DNA of 64,000 nt, from contig NZ_VOBA01000001.1 of NCBI RefSeq assembly GCF_008369165.1, positions 1,054,001 to 1,118,000 of the forward strand, given 5' to 3'. The DNA comes from Dietzia sp. ANT_WB102 (GTDB lineage: Bacteria; Actinomycetota; Actinomycetes; Mycobacteriales; Mycobacteriaceae). This document shows positions 44,576 to 54,829 of this stretch, in pieces (position 1 is the stretch's first letter; every line of letters begins with the position of its first letter). Under the pieces are notes generated by a model, which made no database searches, was not told where the DNA came from, and saw only the letters and a list, made by a program, of their open reading frames with translations. Made by a program: the position numbers and the translations under genes.

Positions 44576-45354
44576 GTGACCAGGTGTTCGTCAAACGCGG
44601 GTCCGGACACGGCCCCGACTTCTACCGCCACGAGGCCGCGGGGTTGGCCTGGCTCGCCGCGGCACCCGGCGGGCCGAGGGTGGTGGAGGTGGTGGGGGTT
44701 GATGACGACGAGATCACCCTCGAGAGGATTCCCGCAGGTCGAGCGACGACGCGAGCGGCGCTGCGGTTCGGTCGGTTGCTGGCTGCGATGCACGACGCGG
44801 GAGCGGCCGCCTGGGGCGCCCCCGCCCACGACTGGGCAGGACGGTGCTTCATCGGCAACCGGCCCCAGGACTGCGCTCCCACCGGGTCGTGGGGCGAGTT
44901 CTACGCGGAGCAGCGGGTCCGGCCGTTCGTCCGGATCGCCGTGGACCTCGGTGTACTCGGGGGTACGGACCTGGCCGTGGTCGAGCGGGCTTGCGACCGC
45001 GTCGCCTCCGGCGACCTCGACGATCCCGACGATGTCCCCGCCCGCATCCACGGCGACCTGTGGACCGGCAATGTGCTGTGGAGTGGATCCGGTGACCGGG
45101 CGCATGCCGTGCTCATCGACCCTGCCGCGCACGGTGGCCACCGCGAGACCGACCTGGCGATGCTGGCGCTGTTCGGAGCACCGCACCTTGCGGACATCCT
45201 GCGTGGGTACGACGAGGCCCACCCACTGCGCAAGGGCTGGCAGTACCGGGTCCCGCTGCACCAGTTGCACCCGTTGGCCACACACTCGGCCGGACACGGC
45301 GCCGGTTACGCGATCGCGCTGGCAGACGCGGCCCGGCAGGTCCTGAGGCTCTAG
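44572..45354 (+). CDS. Fructosamine-kinase-like protein
   Basis: A 260-residue kinase-fold protein. The catalytic block HGDLWTGNVLW and the metal-binding LIDPAAHGGHRETDLAML are hallmarks of fructosamine-3-kinases, which phosphorylate glycated amines so that they break down. The N-terminus (VFVKRGSG plus Glu in YRHEAAGLAWL) carries the ATP-binding Lys and Glu. GTG 44572 overlaps the MFS stop, so the two are coupled. Confidence 0.9.
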   Translation: MSDQVFVKRGSGHGPDFYRHEAAGLAWLAAAPGGPRVVEVVGVDDDEITLERIPAGRATTRAALRFGRLLAAMHDAGAAAWGAPAHDWAGRCFIGNRPQDCAPTGSWGEFYAEQRVRPFVRIAVDLGVLGGTDLAVVERACDRVASGDLDDPDDVPARIHGDLWTGNVLWSGSGDRAHAVLIDPAAHGGHRETDLAMLALFGAPHLADILRGYDEAHPLRKGWQYRVPLHQLHPLATHSAGHGAGYAIALADAARQVLRL

Positions 45355-45364
45355 CGGCCGGGAG

Positions 45365-46576
45365 TTATCCGACCGCTGGGCTGATGCGCAGGACTTCGTC
45401 GTTGCCGTCGCCGTTGGAGGTGGTCACCAGCAGCGACCCGCCGGGCTCGGGCGTGATTGAGCGCAGCCGGCCGTGCTCGCCTCGCAGGATCGCCGCGGTC
45501 TCGGTGACCGATGTGCCGTCCGGGGAGAGCTTCATCAGGACGACCTGGCTGGTCTTGAGCATCGTCACCGCCAGGGCTCCGTCCCAGTCGCCCCAGGCGG
45601 GGTCATCGAGGAATGCGATCCCGCCCGGCGCGAGGGTCGGTGCTCCCGATCGCCACGAGGACTGCACCGCATCGGGGAACGCGCGGGTGTCGGTCATCGG
45701 GACGTTCTGGTTGTACGTGCCGCCCGAGTTCGGGTTCCACCCATAGTTCCGGCCCGGGATGACGAGGTTCACCTCGTCGTCGACGTCCGGCCCGTGCTCG
45801 GCGGCGATGATCTGGTCAGAGCCTGGTCGCTGGGCCAGCCCCTGCACATTGCGGTGCCCGAAGGTCAGTACCGGGGAATCTCCGATGGTGCCGTCCGCGG
45901 GCGTGCCGGTGCGGGTGATGTGCAGGATCTTGCCTGAGAGAGACGTGAGGTCCTGCGGCGCGGGGCCGGTGAAGGCATCGCCAGTGCCGATATACAGGGT
46001 GCCGTCGGAGTGGGCGAGGATGCGACACCCAGAGTGCCGTCCGCCGTCGGCCAGGGGGATGCCCTTGACGAGCACTCGCGGGGACTCGAGCCGGGACCAG
46101 TCGTCGGCGGCGTGCCAGGCGGTGACCCGGTTGTCTCCGGCGTCGGCCGAGGAATGACAGGTGTAGACCTCACGGCTGGTGGCGAAGTCGTGGGCCAGTG
46201 CCAAGCCCATCAGGCCGCTCTCGCCACCGGTGGCCAGAGTGCCGAAGTCGGCTGCGACAGTGGAGCGCCTACCATCCTCACGGATCGCATGCAGGGTGCC
46301 CGAGCCGCGCTCACCCGTGACGATGACGCCCGCGGGATCTCGGACGACGTCCCACGGGATCGTGAATCCGTCGGCGACAGTGTCCACGGCGACGGCGGGG
46401 CCGGGAGGCAGGGGCCGGTCAGGGGCCAGTGACCCGAGCGAGTCGGTGCTCGAGCCGCCGCTGGAGCCACCGCCCGGGAGGCTGCTCTGTGCGCACGCGG
46501 TGAGCGGGACGACCACGGTGACCGCTATAACGGCGGTGATCCCTGCGAGGACGCGGGGGAAAACTGTTCTGGGCAC
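45365..46576 (-). CDS. PQQ-dependent sugar dehydrogenase-type lipoprotein (YliI/sorbosone group)
   Basis: A 403-residue six-bladed beta-propeller. The lipobox LTACA lies near residue 28, followed by a Ser/Gly linker. Propeller motifs include IPWDVV, GERGSGTLH, GLMGLAL, GDAFTG, HRNVQGLAQRP and EHGPDVDDEVN, the last two being characteristic of the glucose/sorbosone dehydrogenase family. Bacterial members bind PQQ and oxidise sugars outside the cell. No PQQ synthesis genes are in the window. It converges with the fructosamine-kinase gene 11 nt away. Confidence 0.9.
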   Translation of the reverse strand: MPRTVFPRVLAGITAVIAVTVVVPLTACAQSSLPGGGSSGGSSTDSLGSLAPDRPLPPGPAVAVDTVADGFTIPWDVVRDPAGVIVTGERGSGTLHAIREDGRRSTVAADFGTLATGGESGLMGLALAHDFATSREVYTCHSSADAGDNRVTAWHAADDWSRLESPRVLVKGIPLADGGRHSGCRILAHSDGTLYIGTGDAFTGPAPQDLTSLSGKILHITRTGTPADGTIGDSPVLTFGHRNVQGLAQRPGSDQIIAAEHGPDVDDEVNLVIPGRNYGWNPNSGGTYNQNVPMTDTRAFPDAVQSSWRSGAPTLAPGGIAFLDDPAWGDWDGALAVTMLKTSQVVLMKLSPDGTSVTETAAILRGEHGRLRSITPEPGGSLLVTTSNGDGNDEVLRISPAVG

Positions 46577-46703
46577 TGCTCCTCCTGAACGGGGTGGGGA
46601 CAGGGCGGCGAGATCGCAGTGACCTAGATCACCCCACGGGTGCAGGAGACGTTATCCGACAGGTACGGCCTCCACTAGACGGCACTGCCCGCAATGACGA
46701 GAA

Positions 46704-46744
46704 CGCCCCGCACACCTGCCCGGTGGGGCGGAGTGTGCGGGGCG
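46704..46744 (-). terminator. Hairpin terminator after htdX
   Basis: A 12-bp perfect stem (46704-46715 with 46733-46744) with a 17-nt loop, 49 nt beyond the htdX stop on the minus strand. Confidence 0.6.
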
Positions 46745-46792
46745 CTCTCGCGGTGTGCCCCCGGAGGTCCCGGGGTGCGTTCGAGTCAGGGG

Positions 46793-47716
46793 TCAGAGCT
46801 CGTCGATGGTCGCCGTCGCGTGCACGGTGTCCAGTTTCTTGGGGTTGCGTACGGATAGCGACCAGACCGGATCCCCGACGCCGGTTCCCGTCGAACCGGT
46901 GCCGCGGCGGGCGTAGATACCCAACTTGGCCGGCAGGATCACGGGCTTGCCGAACTCCACCGAGTAGCGGGCCCGCTCGGGGATCCCACCCTCGACCGTG
47001 CCGAGCAGGGTGGCGGCCGTCCACATGCCGTGGGCGATGACGTTCGGGAACCCGAACGCTTTCGCGCCCACCTTGGACACGTGAATGGGATTGCGGTCCC
47101 CGGATACCGCGGCATATTCGGCGATCTGCGCCTCGGACACTGACTTCACCACGGTGGGATCGCCGATCTCGGCCGCGGTCGGCGGCGCGGGCTTCGGCGG
47201 GCGCGGGGCGTCCTTCGCGGGAGTCAGGGACGTCCGCCGCTTCGAGAGCAGGCCCGACCGCTGCACCCAGGCGGGCTCGGCGTCGTCGCCGGTACGGATC
47301 TCGGTGACCACGTCCAGCAGCAACCCGGCGGGGTGCTCACGTAGGTTCTCCGCGTGCGCACGGATGGTCAACTCGTCGCCGACATGTAGCGCGCGGTACG
47401 AGGAGATCTCGTTGGTCAGGTGCACCGACCCCATGGCGGGCACCGGGTAGTCCGGGTCCAGCATCAGCTGCATGCTCAGCGGGAACGCCAGAGTGAACGG
47501 GTAGGTCAGCGGCAGCTCGTCGGTCAACCGCAGGCCGCACACACGCGCGTAGGCCGCCAGGTTGGCCACGTCCACGCGCACGCCCGAGACCTCGACGCCC
47601 TTGGCGGGCATGGATTTTCCGTCGCGGGAACCGCCCACGACGGGTAGCGCGGCCACCGCGGCCTTGCCGTACTGGGCGAGCAGGTTGGGGATGCCGGGGA
47701 GGCGGGTGTACTCCAC
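46793..47716 (-). CDS. htdX: 3-hydroxyacyl-thioester dehydratase, HtdX-like MaoC
   Basis: A 307-residue double-hotdog (R)-hydratase. The second hotdog carries the catalytic helix SGDRNPIHVSKVGAKAFGF followed by VIAHGMWTA, with the Asp and His of the hydratase 2 motif. The first domain (about 20-150) is the degenerate substrate-binding half. Length and order match mycobacterial HtdX (Rv0241c), which lies next to fabG4 and fadE5. It would dehydrate long 3-hydroxyacyl thioesters. The gap to fabG4 is 6 nt. Confidence 0.9.
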   Translation of the reverse strand: MEYTRLPGIPNLLAQYGKAAVAALPVVGGSRDGKSMPAKGVEVSGVRVDVANLAAYARVCGLRLTDELPLTYPFTLAFPLSMQLMLDPDYPVPAMGSVHLTNEISSYRALHVGDELTIRAHAENLREHPAGLLLDVVTEIRTGDDAEPAWVQRSGLLSKRRTSLTPAKDAPRPPKPAPPTAAEIGDPTVVKSVSEAQIAEYAAVSGDRNPIHVSKVGAKAFGFPNVIAHGMWTAATLLGTVEGGIPERARYSVEFGKPVILPAKLGIYARRGTGSTGTGVGDPVWSLSVRNPKKLDTVHATATIDEL

Positions 47717-47722
47717 GTCAGA

Positions 47723-49072
47723 TCACGCACCCAGCAGCGACTGGCCGCACACACGGATCACGTTGTTGGTGATCGCGGAGGAGGCGGGGCTGGCGAAGTA
47801 CGCGATGGTCTCGGCGACGTCGACCGGCAGACCACCCTGCTGCATGGAGTTCATGCGGCGGCCGGCCTCGCGGGTGGCGAACGGGATGGCGGCGGTCATC
47901 TGCGTCTCGATGAAGCCCGGCGCCACGGCGTTGACGGTGACGTTCTTCGAGGCCAGCTCGGCGGAGGCACCGTTGACGAATCCGATCACGCCGGCCTTGG
48001 AGGCGGCGTAGTTCGTCTGGCCACGGTTACCGGCGATGCCGGCCATCGAGGAGACGCCCACGACGCGCGAACCCTCGCCCAGCACGCCCTTCTCGGCGAG
48101 CTCGGCGGTGATGCGCTCCGGGGCGATGAGGTTGACGGCCATGACGGAGTCCCAGCGCGCGCCGTCCATGCCAGCCAGCGTCTTGTCACGGGTGATGCCC
48201 GCGTTGTGGACGAGCACGTCGATGGTGCCGTCGTGACGCTCCTGCACATGCTTGGCCAGGACCTCGGCGGCATCGGCGGCGGTGACGTCGAGCGGCAGGG
48301 AGGTGCCGCCGACCTTGTTGGCGGTGGCCGAAAGCGACTCACCGGCGGCGGGGATGTCGCAGCAGATCACGTGCGCACCGTCGCGTGAGAGGACCGCCGC
48401 GATCTCGGCGCCGATGCCGCGGGCGGCGCCGGTGACGACGGCGAGCTTGCCCTCGAGCGGACGGTCCCACGATGCCGGGGCGGTGGCCGCACCGGCGCCC
48501 ACGCGGAACACCTGCGCGTCGACGTACGCCGACTTGGCGGACAGGATGAACCGCAGGGTGGACTCGAGCCCGGAGGCTCCCGCATCGGCGTCGGGGGAGA
48601 CGTACACGAGCTGGACAGTGGAGCCGCGCTTCATCTCCTTACCGAGGGAGCGGGTGAAGCCCTCGAGCGCACGCTGGGCGATGCGTTCGTCGACAGAACC
48701 GGTTTCCTCCGGGGTGGTGCCCAGCACCACGATGCGGCCGCTGGCGGACACATTCCGTACCAGCGGGTTGAAGAACTCGAACAGCTCCTTGAGGTCCTCG
48801 GCGCGACGCAGCGAGGTGGCATCGAAGACGAGTCCGGCGAGCTTGCCCTCGGCGTCCGCGCCGGCGAGTTCGTAGTCACCGGCAAGCATCTCGCGGACGG
48901 GCTCGACCAGGCGGCCCTCGCCACCGATGAGAACGGGACCGTGTAGGGCCGGCTGTCCGGGCTCGTAACGACGCAAGTGCTCCGGCTGCGGGAGGCCGAC
49001 CTTGCCGGCGATGAACGACCCCGGGGCCGAGGTCACGAACTGCGAGTAGAGGTCGAGGTTGCCCTGTGCCAT
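47723..49072 (-). CDS. fabG4: 3-oxoacyl-thioester reductase, FabG4-like
   Basis: A 449-residue high-molecular-weight SDR. The C-terminal reductase domain (about 205-449) has VTGAARGIG for NADH, SSMAGI and YAASK for catalysis. The N-terminal 200 residues form the flavodoxin-like domain characteristic of FabG4 (Rv0242c, 454 residues). ATG 49072 has AGGAG 9 nt upstream. It works with HtdX in FAS-II-like or beta-oxidation-reverse chemistry. It is divergent from fadA2 with a 122-nt shared promoter region. Confidence 0.9.
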   Translation of the reverse strand: MAQGNLDLYSQFVTSAPGSFIAGKVGLPQPEHLRRYEPGQPALHGPVLIGGEGRLVEPVREMLAGDYELAGADAEGKLAGLVFDATSLRRAEDLKELFEFFNPLVRNVSASGRIVVLGTTPEETGSVDERIAQRALEGFTRSLGKEMKRGSTVQLVYVSPDADAGASGLESTLRFILSAKSAYVDAQVFRVGAGAATAPASWDRPLEGKLAVVTGAARGIGAEIAAVLSRDGAHVICCDIPAAGESLSATANKVGGTSLPLDVTAADAAEVLAKHVQERHDGTIDVLVHNAGITRDKTLAGMDGARWDSVMAVNLIAPERITAELAEKGVLGEGSRVVGVSSMAGIAGNRGQTNYAASKAGVIGFVNGASAELASKNVTVNAVAPGFIETQMTAAIPFATREAGRRMNSMQQGGLPVDVAETIAYFASPASSAITNNVIRVCGQSLLGA

Positions 49073-49114
49073 GGCGATCATCTCCTGGAGAGGTGCGGAA
49101 CTACGGGTCGACAA

Positions 49115-49136
49115 GTAACTTACTGCTGAGTAACAA
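49115..49136. promoter_or_regulatory. 22-nt element between fabG4 and fadA2, also found upstream of fadE5
   Basis: On the minus strand the element reads TTGTTAC-N5-AGTAAGTTAC; its core is a TTACT/AGTAA inverted repeat with a 4-nt spacer (49120-49133). Fifteen of 22 positions match the element at 54693-54714. It lies 43-64 nt upstream of fabG4 and about 60 nt upstream of fadA2, so it could control both. Confidence 0.6.
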
Positions 49137-49194
49137 TACGTGCAGGGCCGCGCTTCGGGCCACCGGACACCGAGAACAAACGGGAGTGACACAC

Positions 49195-50508
49195 GTGACC
49201 ACCAGCCCCCGCAAGGTCGCCATCGTCGGCGGCAACCGAATCCCCTTCGCGCGCTCGAACGGCAAATACGCGGACGCCTCCAACCAGGACATGTTGACCG
49301 CCGTCATCGACGGATTGGCCGCGCGATACAACCTGCAGGGCAAGCGTCTCGGGGCCGTCGCCGCCGGCGCCGTCCTCAAGCACGCCCGCGACTTCAACCT
49401 CACGCGCGAGTCGGTCATCGGCTCGGTGCTCGACGCCTCCACTCCGGCCTACGACGTGCAGCAGGCCTGCGGCACCGGGCTGGCGACGGCCATCCAGATC
49501 GGCGACCAGATCGCGATGGGTCGAATCGAATCCGGCATCGCCGGCGGCACCGACACCACCTCGGACGCCCCGCTCGCCGTCAACGACGACCTGCGCAAGA
49601 TCCTCATCAAGCTCTCCGCGGCCAAGACCACCGTCGATCGCCTCAAGCTCCTGGGGGAGATCCGACCGAACGCGATCGTGCCCGAGCAGCCGCAGAACGC
49701 CGAGCCGCGCACCCGCCTGTCGATGGGCGAGCACGCCGCGATCACCGCCCGCGAGATGGGCGTCACGCGCGCTGACCAGGACGCCCTGGCCGCCACCAGC
49801 CACCGCAACCTGGCAGCCTCCTACGAATCCGGCTTCCAGGACGACCTGGTCACCCCGTACCTCGGCGTGGCCCGCGACGACAACCTGCGGCCCGACTCCA
49901 GCGAGGAGAAGCTGGCCAAGCTCAAGCCGGTGTTCGGCAAACGTGACGCCGAGGCCCACGGCACCGAGGCCACGATGACGGCCGGCAACTCCACCCCGCT
50001 CACCGACGGCGCCTCCGCAGTTCTGCTGGCCAGCGAGGAATGGGCCAAGGAGAACAAGCTCCCGGTCCGCGCCTACCTGGTGGATTCGGAGACCGCCGCG
50101 GTGGACTTCATCCACGGACACGACGGTCGCACGCCCGACGGGCTGCTCATGGCCCCCACCTACGCGGTGCCGCGCCTCCTGGCACGCAACGGCCTGACCC
50201 TGCAGGACTTCGACTATTACGAGATCCACGAGGCCTTCGCCTCACAGGTCCTGGCCACCCTGGCCGCCTGGGAGTCTGAGGAGTACTGCACCCAGCGCCT
50301 GGGCCTGGACAAGGCCCTGGGGTCGATCGACCGCTCCAAGCTCAACGTCAACGGCTCCTCGCTGGCCGCCGGCCACCCGTTCGCCGCCACCGGCGGCCGC
50401 ATCCTGGCCGCCACGGCCAAGCTGCTCGAGCAGAAGGGCTCCGGTCGGGCACTCATCTCCATCTGCGCGGCGGGCGGCCAGGGCGTCACCGCGATCGTGG
50501 AGCGCTGA
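49195..50508 (+). CDS. fadA2: Acetyl-CoA acyltransferase (thiolase), FadA2-like
   Basis: A 437-residue thiolase. The nucleophilic Cys is in [11 protein letters not shown], the catalytic His in [10 protein letters not shown], and the C-terminal Cys in [10 protein letters not shown]; the [10 protein letters not shown] loop is also present. Gene order (divergent from fabG4) and length match mycobacterial fadA2 (Rv0243). GTG 49195 has GGGAG upstream. It would perform the final thiolysis or a biosynthetic condensation in the FadE5/FabG4/HtdX group. Confidence 0.92.
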   Translation: MTTSPRKVAIVGGNRIPFARSNGKYADASNQDMLTAVIDGLAARYNLQGKRLGAVAAGAVLKHARDFNLTRESVIGSVLDASTPAYDVQQACGTGLATAIQIGDQIAMGRIESGIAGGTDTTSDAPLAVNDDLRKILIKLSAAKTTVDRLKLLGEIRPNAIVPEQPQNAEPRTRLSMGEHAAITAREMGVTRADQDALAATSHRNLAASYESGFQDDLVTPYLGVARDDNLRPDSSEEKLAKLKPVFGKRDAEAHGTEATMTAGNSTPLTDGASAVLLASEEWAKENKLPVRAYLVDSETAAVDFIHGHDGRTPDGLLMAPTYAVPRLLARNGLTLQDFDYYEIHEAFASQVLATLAAWESEEYCTQRLGLDKALGSIDRSKLNVNGSSLAAGHPFAATGGRILAATAKLLEQKGSGRALISICAAGGQGVTAIVER

Positions 50509-50607
50509 CCCACACCGGAATGTGACCCCGTCCGGCACGTCGCCGCCGCGGGTGGAAACGGTAAACGTATCCTCAACCGAACAGGTCACGGGGTCATCTC
50601 GTGACAC

Positions 50608-50642
50608 AGTGCAGCCCCCGCGTTCGGCGCGGGGGCTGCACT
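50608..50642 (+). terminator. Hairpin terminator after fadA2
   Basis: A 15-bp perfect inverted repeat (50608-50622 with 50628-50642) with a TTCGG loop, 100 nt beyond fadA2. Confidence 0.8.
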
Positions 50643-50752
50643 CATCGGTACCGGTCGGTCATAGTGGTGCTCACAGTGGTTCGGGCGGGGACACCCCGGT
50701 TGACGGCTCGCCGGGTTCCGTCGTCCCCCGCCCGGAAGGAGGCGGATTACGC

Positions 50753-52687
50753 GTGGACGAGTCCAGGGACGACAGCACCCCGACCCGCCCCGTCGCGATC
50801 GAGGGTGTGGGCCCCCAGCCGGCCGCGTCGGACCGGCGTCGCTACCGGGTGCGATCGCGGTGGATCCACATCGGCGCGGGCGTGTTCATGGCGCTGGCGG
50901 TGCTGTACGGCTTCGACCTGGTGCACAGCATCGGCCGGGTCCCGCGCGGCACGGAGGTATCCGGTATCCGGGTGGGCGGGATGCTCACCGCCGACGCCGA
51001 GCAGCGGCTGATCGCTGAACTCGGTCCGCGGGTCGACGACGAGGTGGACCTGCGCGCCGGGGCTGTGTCGACCTCGCTGGACCCCCGAGCGGTCGGGCTG
51101 ACGGTGGACTGGCAGGGGACCCTCGACAGGGCCGGTGAACAGCCCCTCAATCCGCTGAAGCGACTGATCAGCGTGGTGTGGTCGACCGAGGTCGGCATCG
51201 CCAGTGTCATCCCCGACGCCCGGCTGACCGACTTTCTTGAGCGATTGGCTCTCCAGGCCGATTTCGAGCCGCGCGAGGGTGCCATCTGGTTCGACCGTGA
51301 CCAGGTCCGCGCGACGATCCCGCTCGACGGGCAGCGACTGCAGATCGAGAACGGGCGCGACGCGGTGCTCGAACACTGGCTTGACGACGACGGCGTGGAC
51401 CTGCCCGTCGACTACACGCCCACCGAGACCGACGCCGACCAAGTACGCGCCCTCATCCGGGATGTGGCCGAGCCCGCCGCCTCTCGGGACCTGACGCTGC
51501 TGGCCTCGCGGATGCGTGACGACGGCACCGCACCGGCGGTCACCACGGTCACCACCAGGCTCCCGGCCCCACCGCCGCCACCGGGTCGCGAACGGGCCGT
51601 GCCCGCCGAACGGGAGATCGAGATGGTCAACCCGGACGACCCGGGTGCGGTACCGGTCCTGTTCCCCCGCGACCGGATCGGTGAGTACCTGACCTTCGTC
51701 CGCGCAGGCGGTGTGCTCGAGCCGCGCTTCGACGCCGACGCGGCCAAGGGGATCCTCGAGCCGATCCTGGAGAAGACCGAGCAAGAGGGTAAGGACGCGA
51801 CCTTCGAGTTCAGCGGCTCGCGCGCCACGGTCGTCCCCGCGGTGCAGGGACGCACCATCGAATGGGGGCCACTGCTCGGGGCCCTGCCGGGGCAACTCAC
51901 CGACGTCGACGGCCCGCGCGTGCTGCCCGTCGGTTACGTGGGCCGGGACCCCGAGCTCACCACCGAGGAGGCCGAGAAGGCAGGCATCCGCGAGCCCGTC
52001 GGCCAGTTCACCGTGGCCGTCGGCGCGAACGGGCGGGCACAGGCGATGATCGCCGCGCTGGCCGGGCACTTCATCCCCGCCGGCGAGAGCTTCTCCATGA
52101 ACGACCTCGTCGGCACGGTCTCCGGGGGAGTGTCCACGGATGCCGTGGCAACCGCGCTGTTCAACGCGGCGTTCGAGTCCGGCGCGCAGGACCTGGTGCG
52201 CAGCTCCCGCGGCGTCGACGGCGACGCGTTCCCCGCCGGCCGGGACGCCACCGCCTCGGCCGATGTCGGGTTCCGCAACGCGCAGGGTACCGGGCTGGTG
52301 ATCGATGCCTCAGGCAACGGCAACTCGGTGACCGTCCGGTTGTGGGGGACACGGGAGTACACCGTCACCGTCTCCTCGGCTCCGCGCACCGACATCCGGC
52401 GGGCTCAGACCCGGGTCGTCACCTCCGCCGACTGCACCCCCGACCCGGGAGAGGACGGGTACACCGCGCGCGTGACCCGGACCGTCCAGCGCGGCGGGGA
52501 GACCGTCAGCACCGACACGGTGTCGTCCAGCTACGCGCCGCGGGACCGGATCGAGTGCCGGGCCGTGCCGCCGGCCACGGGCGCGGAGCCCGCCCCGCCG
52601 CCGCCCCCGCCACCGCCCGGACCCGGTGACGCTATCCGCATTCCGGGACTGCCGGAGATTCGCATCCCGGGCCTGCCAGGGAACTGA
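50753..52687 (+). CDS. VanW-family membrane-anchored cell-wall protein
   Basis: A 644-residue protein. The cytoplasmic N-terminus (1-36, Arg-rich) precedes one helix (37-58). Two peptidoglycan-binding-4-type repeats follow (about 75-200 and 280-380), then a VanW domain beginning FTVAVGANGRAQAM with the conserved ESFSMNDLVG. A G5-like segment lies near residues 550-600, and the tail is Pro-rich with two IRIPGLP copies. VanW domains are linked with cell-wall binding; the biochemical role is unresolved. GTG 50753 has AAGGAGG at 11 nt. It lies between fadA2 and fadE5, apparently unrelated to them. Confidence 0.88.
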   Translation: MDESRDDSTPTRPVAIEGVGPQPAASDRRRYRVRSRWIHIGAGVFMALAVLYGFDLVHSIGRVPRGTEVSGIRVGGMLTADAEQRLIAELGPRVDDEVDLRAGAVSTSLDPRAVGLTVDWQGTLDRAGEQPLNPLKRLISVVWSTEVGIASVIPDARLTDFLERLALQADFEPREGAIWFDRDQVRATIPLDGQRLQIENGRDAVLEHWLDDDGVDLPVDYTPTETDADQVRALIRDVAEPAASRDLTLLASRMRDDGTAPAVTTVTTRLPAPPPPPGRERAVPAEREIEMVNPDDPGAVPVLFPRDRIGEYLTFVRAGGVLEPRFDADAAKGILEPILEKTEQEGKDATFEFSGSRATVVPAVQGRTIEWGPLLGALPGQLTDVDGPRVLPVGYVGRDPELTTEEAEKAGIREPVGQFTVAVGANGRAQAMIAALAGHFIPAGESFSMNDLVGTVSGGVSTDAVATALFNAAFESGAQDLVRSSRGVDGDAFPAGRDATASADVGFRNAQGTGLVIDASGNGNSVTVRLWGTREYTVTVSSAPRTDIRRAQTRVVTSADCTPDPGEDGYTARVTRTVQRGGETVSTDTVSSSYAPRDRIECRAVPPATGAEPAPPPPPPPPGPGDAIRIPGLPEIRIPGLPGN

Positions 52688-52704
52688 CCGCGCCCCGAAA
52701 TGCG

Positions 52705-52742
52705 CGTCGATCCGCCGCCCTGGGGTGGGCGACGGATCGACG
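52705..52742. terminator. Bidirectional terminator
   Basis: A 16-bp stem with one mismatch (52705-52720 with 52727-52742) and a TGGGGT loop, between the convergent VanW and fadE5 genes. Confidence 0.7.
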
Positions 52743-52774
52743 GGTCAGGCCAGGTGCGGCCAGTCAGGCAGGGG

Positions 52775-54613
52775 TCAGAACGCGGACTCGTCCAGCTCCA
52801 TCAGGTCGTTGCCGAGACCGGCGACGATCCCGCGGGTGGCGGTGAGCAGCGGCAGCTCGTTCTTCGCGAACCACCGGGCGGCGGCGATCTTGCCGTTGTA
52901 GAAGTCCTTGTCGTCGTCGGACGCCCCGTCCAGCGCGCCGAGCGCGACCTCGGCGCCGACCAGCAGACGCCAGCCCATCATCAGGTCACCGAACGCCATG
53001 AGCACGCGCACCGAGGCGAGCCCGATCGTGTACAGGCGCTTGGGATCCTCCTGCGAGCCCATGAGGTGCTCGAAGCAGGTGCCGATCATGGCTTCGACGT
53101 CCGCGAGGGCCGTCGCCAGCAGCTCGCGCTCCGCCGCCAGCGAGCCGTTCGACGCGTCGCTCTCCAGGAACTTCTTGATCTGCGCCGACACGTGGCCCAC
53201 AGCGGTGCCGCGGTCACGAGCGATCTTCCGGAAGAAGAAGTCCTGGGCCTGGATTGCCGTGGTGCCCTCGTAGAGGGAGTCGATCTTGGCGTCGCGGATG
53301 TACTGCTCGATCGGGTAGTCCTGCAGGAAGCCCGATCCACCGAACGTCTGCAGCGACTCGGTGAGCAGTTCGTAGGCACGCTCGGAGCCCACGCCCTTGA
53401 CGATCGGCAGCAGCAGGTCGTTGACACGGTGGGCGAGTTCGCCGTCAGCGCCGGACACCCGCTCGGCGATCTGGACGTCCTGGTGCGCGGCCGTGTACAT
53501 GTATACGGCGCGCAGGCCCTCCGCGAAGGCCTTCTGGCGGATAAGCGCACGGCGAACGTCCGGGTGGTGGGTGATTGTCACGCGCGGCGCGGTCTTGTCT
53601 GCCATCTCGGTCATGTCGCCGCCCTGGACGCGCTCCTTGGCGAACTCCAGGGCGTTGAGGTAGCCGGTGGACAGCGTGGAGATGGCCTTGGTGCCGACCA
53701 TCATGCGGGCGTGCTCGATGACGTCGAACATCTGGCGGATGCCCAGGTTGAGCTCGCCGTCGCCGACGATCCAGCCCTTGGCGGGAACACCGTGGCCGCC
53801 GAAGGTGAGCTCACACGTGGTGGACGCCTTGATGCCCATCTTGTGCTCGACACCGGTGACGAAGACCCCGTTGCGCTCCCCGAGCTCGTTCTTCTCGAAG
53901 TCGAAGTGGAACTTCGGCACGAAGAACAGCGACAGTCCCTTGGTGCCGGGGCCGGCGCCCTCCGGGCGGGCCAGGACCAGGTGGAAGATGTTCTCGAACA
54001 TGTCGTCGGAGTCAGCCGAGGTGATGAAGCGCTTGACGCCCTCGATGTGCCAGGAGCCGTCGTCCTGCTTGATCGCCTTGGTGCGACCCGCTCCGACGTC
54101 GGAGCCGGCGTCGGGCTCGGTGAGGACCATGGTGGCGCCCCAGCCGCGCTCGGCACAAGTGGCAGCCCACTTCTTCTGCTCGTCGTTGCCGTTCTCGTAG
54201 AGCACCGCGGCGAATGACGGGCCGGCCGCGTACATGAACACCGGAGCATTGGCGCCGAGCATCATCTCGCCGGTGGCCCACACCAGGGCGCGGGGGGCCG
54301 GCATGCCGCCGATGTCCTCGGGCAGTCCCATGGACCAGTAGCCGGCGTCGAACCAGGCCTTGAATGACTTCTTGAAGTCCTCGGGAATCGAGACCGAGTG
54401 GGTCTCGGGGTCGAACACCGGCGGGTTGCGGTCGGCGGACGCGAATGACTCGGCGACCGGCCCCTCGGCGAGGGTGGCGACCTCGGTGAGGATGCCCTTG
54501 GCGGTGTCAGTGTCCAAGTCGCCGAACTCGCCGGCGTCGAGTGCCTCGTTCATACGAAGGACCTCGAACATGTTGAACTCGAGATCCCGGACGTTGCTCT
54601 TGTAGTGACCCAT
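52775..54613 (-). CDS. fadE5: Acyl-CoA dehydrogenase, FadE5-like
   Basis: A 612-residue flavoprotein of the long ACAD type. The FAD-binding segment [17 protein letters not shown] lies near residues 158-174, and the catalytic Glu449 is in [13 protein letters not shown], close to the Glu447 I recall for mycobacterial FadE5. The C-terminal domain (about 480-612) is the extra helical bundle of this group. FadE5 oxidises a broad range of acyl-CoAs. It is separated from fadA2 by the VanW gene but keeps the mycobacterial orientation. Confidence 0.95.
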   Translation of the reverse strand: MGHYKSNVRDLEFNMFEVLRMNEALDAGEFGDLDTDTAKGILTEVATLAEGPVAESFASADRNPPVFDPETHSVSIPEDFKKSFKAWFDAGYWSMGLPEDIGGMPAPRALVWATGEMMLGANAPVFMYAAGPSFAAVLYENGNDEQKKWAATCAERGWGATMVLTEPDAGSDVGAGRTKAIKQDDGSWHIEGVKRFITSADSDDMFENIFHLVLARPEGAGPGTKGLSLFFVPKFHFDFEKNELGERNGVFVTGVEHKMGIKASTTCELTFGGHGVPAKGWIVGDGELNLGIRQMFDVIEHARMMVGTKAISTLSTGYLNALEFAKERVQGGDMTEMADKTAPRVTITHHPDVRRALIRQKAFAEGLRAVYMYTAAHQDVQIAERVSGADGELAHRVNDLLLPIVKGVGSERAYELLTESLQTFGGSGFLQDYPIEQYIRDAKIDSLYEGTTAIQAQDFFFRKIARDRGTAVGHVSAQIKKFLESDASNGSLAAERELLATALADVEAMIGTCFEHLMGSQEDPKRLYTIGLASVRVLMAFGDLMMGWRLLVGAEVALGALDGASDDDKDFYNGKIAAARWFAKNELPLLTATRGIVAGLGNDLMELDESAF

Positions 54614-54692
54614 TACGGTCTTCTCCGTTCGGAGTGCGGTGTCATGGATGTGTCGCGCCCGAGGAGTCGGTGCACGTAACCTCTGGTACGCC

Positions 54693-54714
54693 GGAACCTA
54701 CTCGCCGGTAACAA
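54693..54714 (-). promoter_or_regulatory. 22-nt element upstream of fadE5 matching the fabG4/fadA2 element
   Basis: On the minus strand it reads TTGTTAC-N5-AGTAGGTTCC, matching the 49115-49136 element at 15 of 22 positions with conserved spacing. It lies 80-101 nt upstream of the fadE5 start and suggests a shared regulator of the block. Confidence 0.55.
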
Positions 54715-54829
54715 GACCGATGCTAGTGCGTTCTCAGCAAACAGTCCAAGGTGAGGAAAGGCTCTGATTCGTCTGGCAGGTCCGCTCGCACAGTCACGGG
54801 GGACGAGGCCGGTGGGGCAGAATCAGTTC

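Noticed and set aside
49115-49136. KstR (sterol) operator in the fabG4/fadA2 promoter
   Set aside because: The AAC/GTT half-site arrangement of the KstR palindrome is not matched; the inverted repeat is TTACT/AGTAA.
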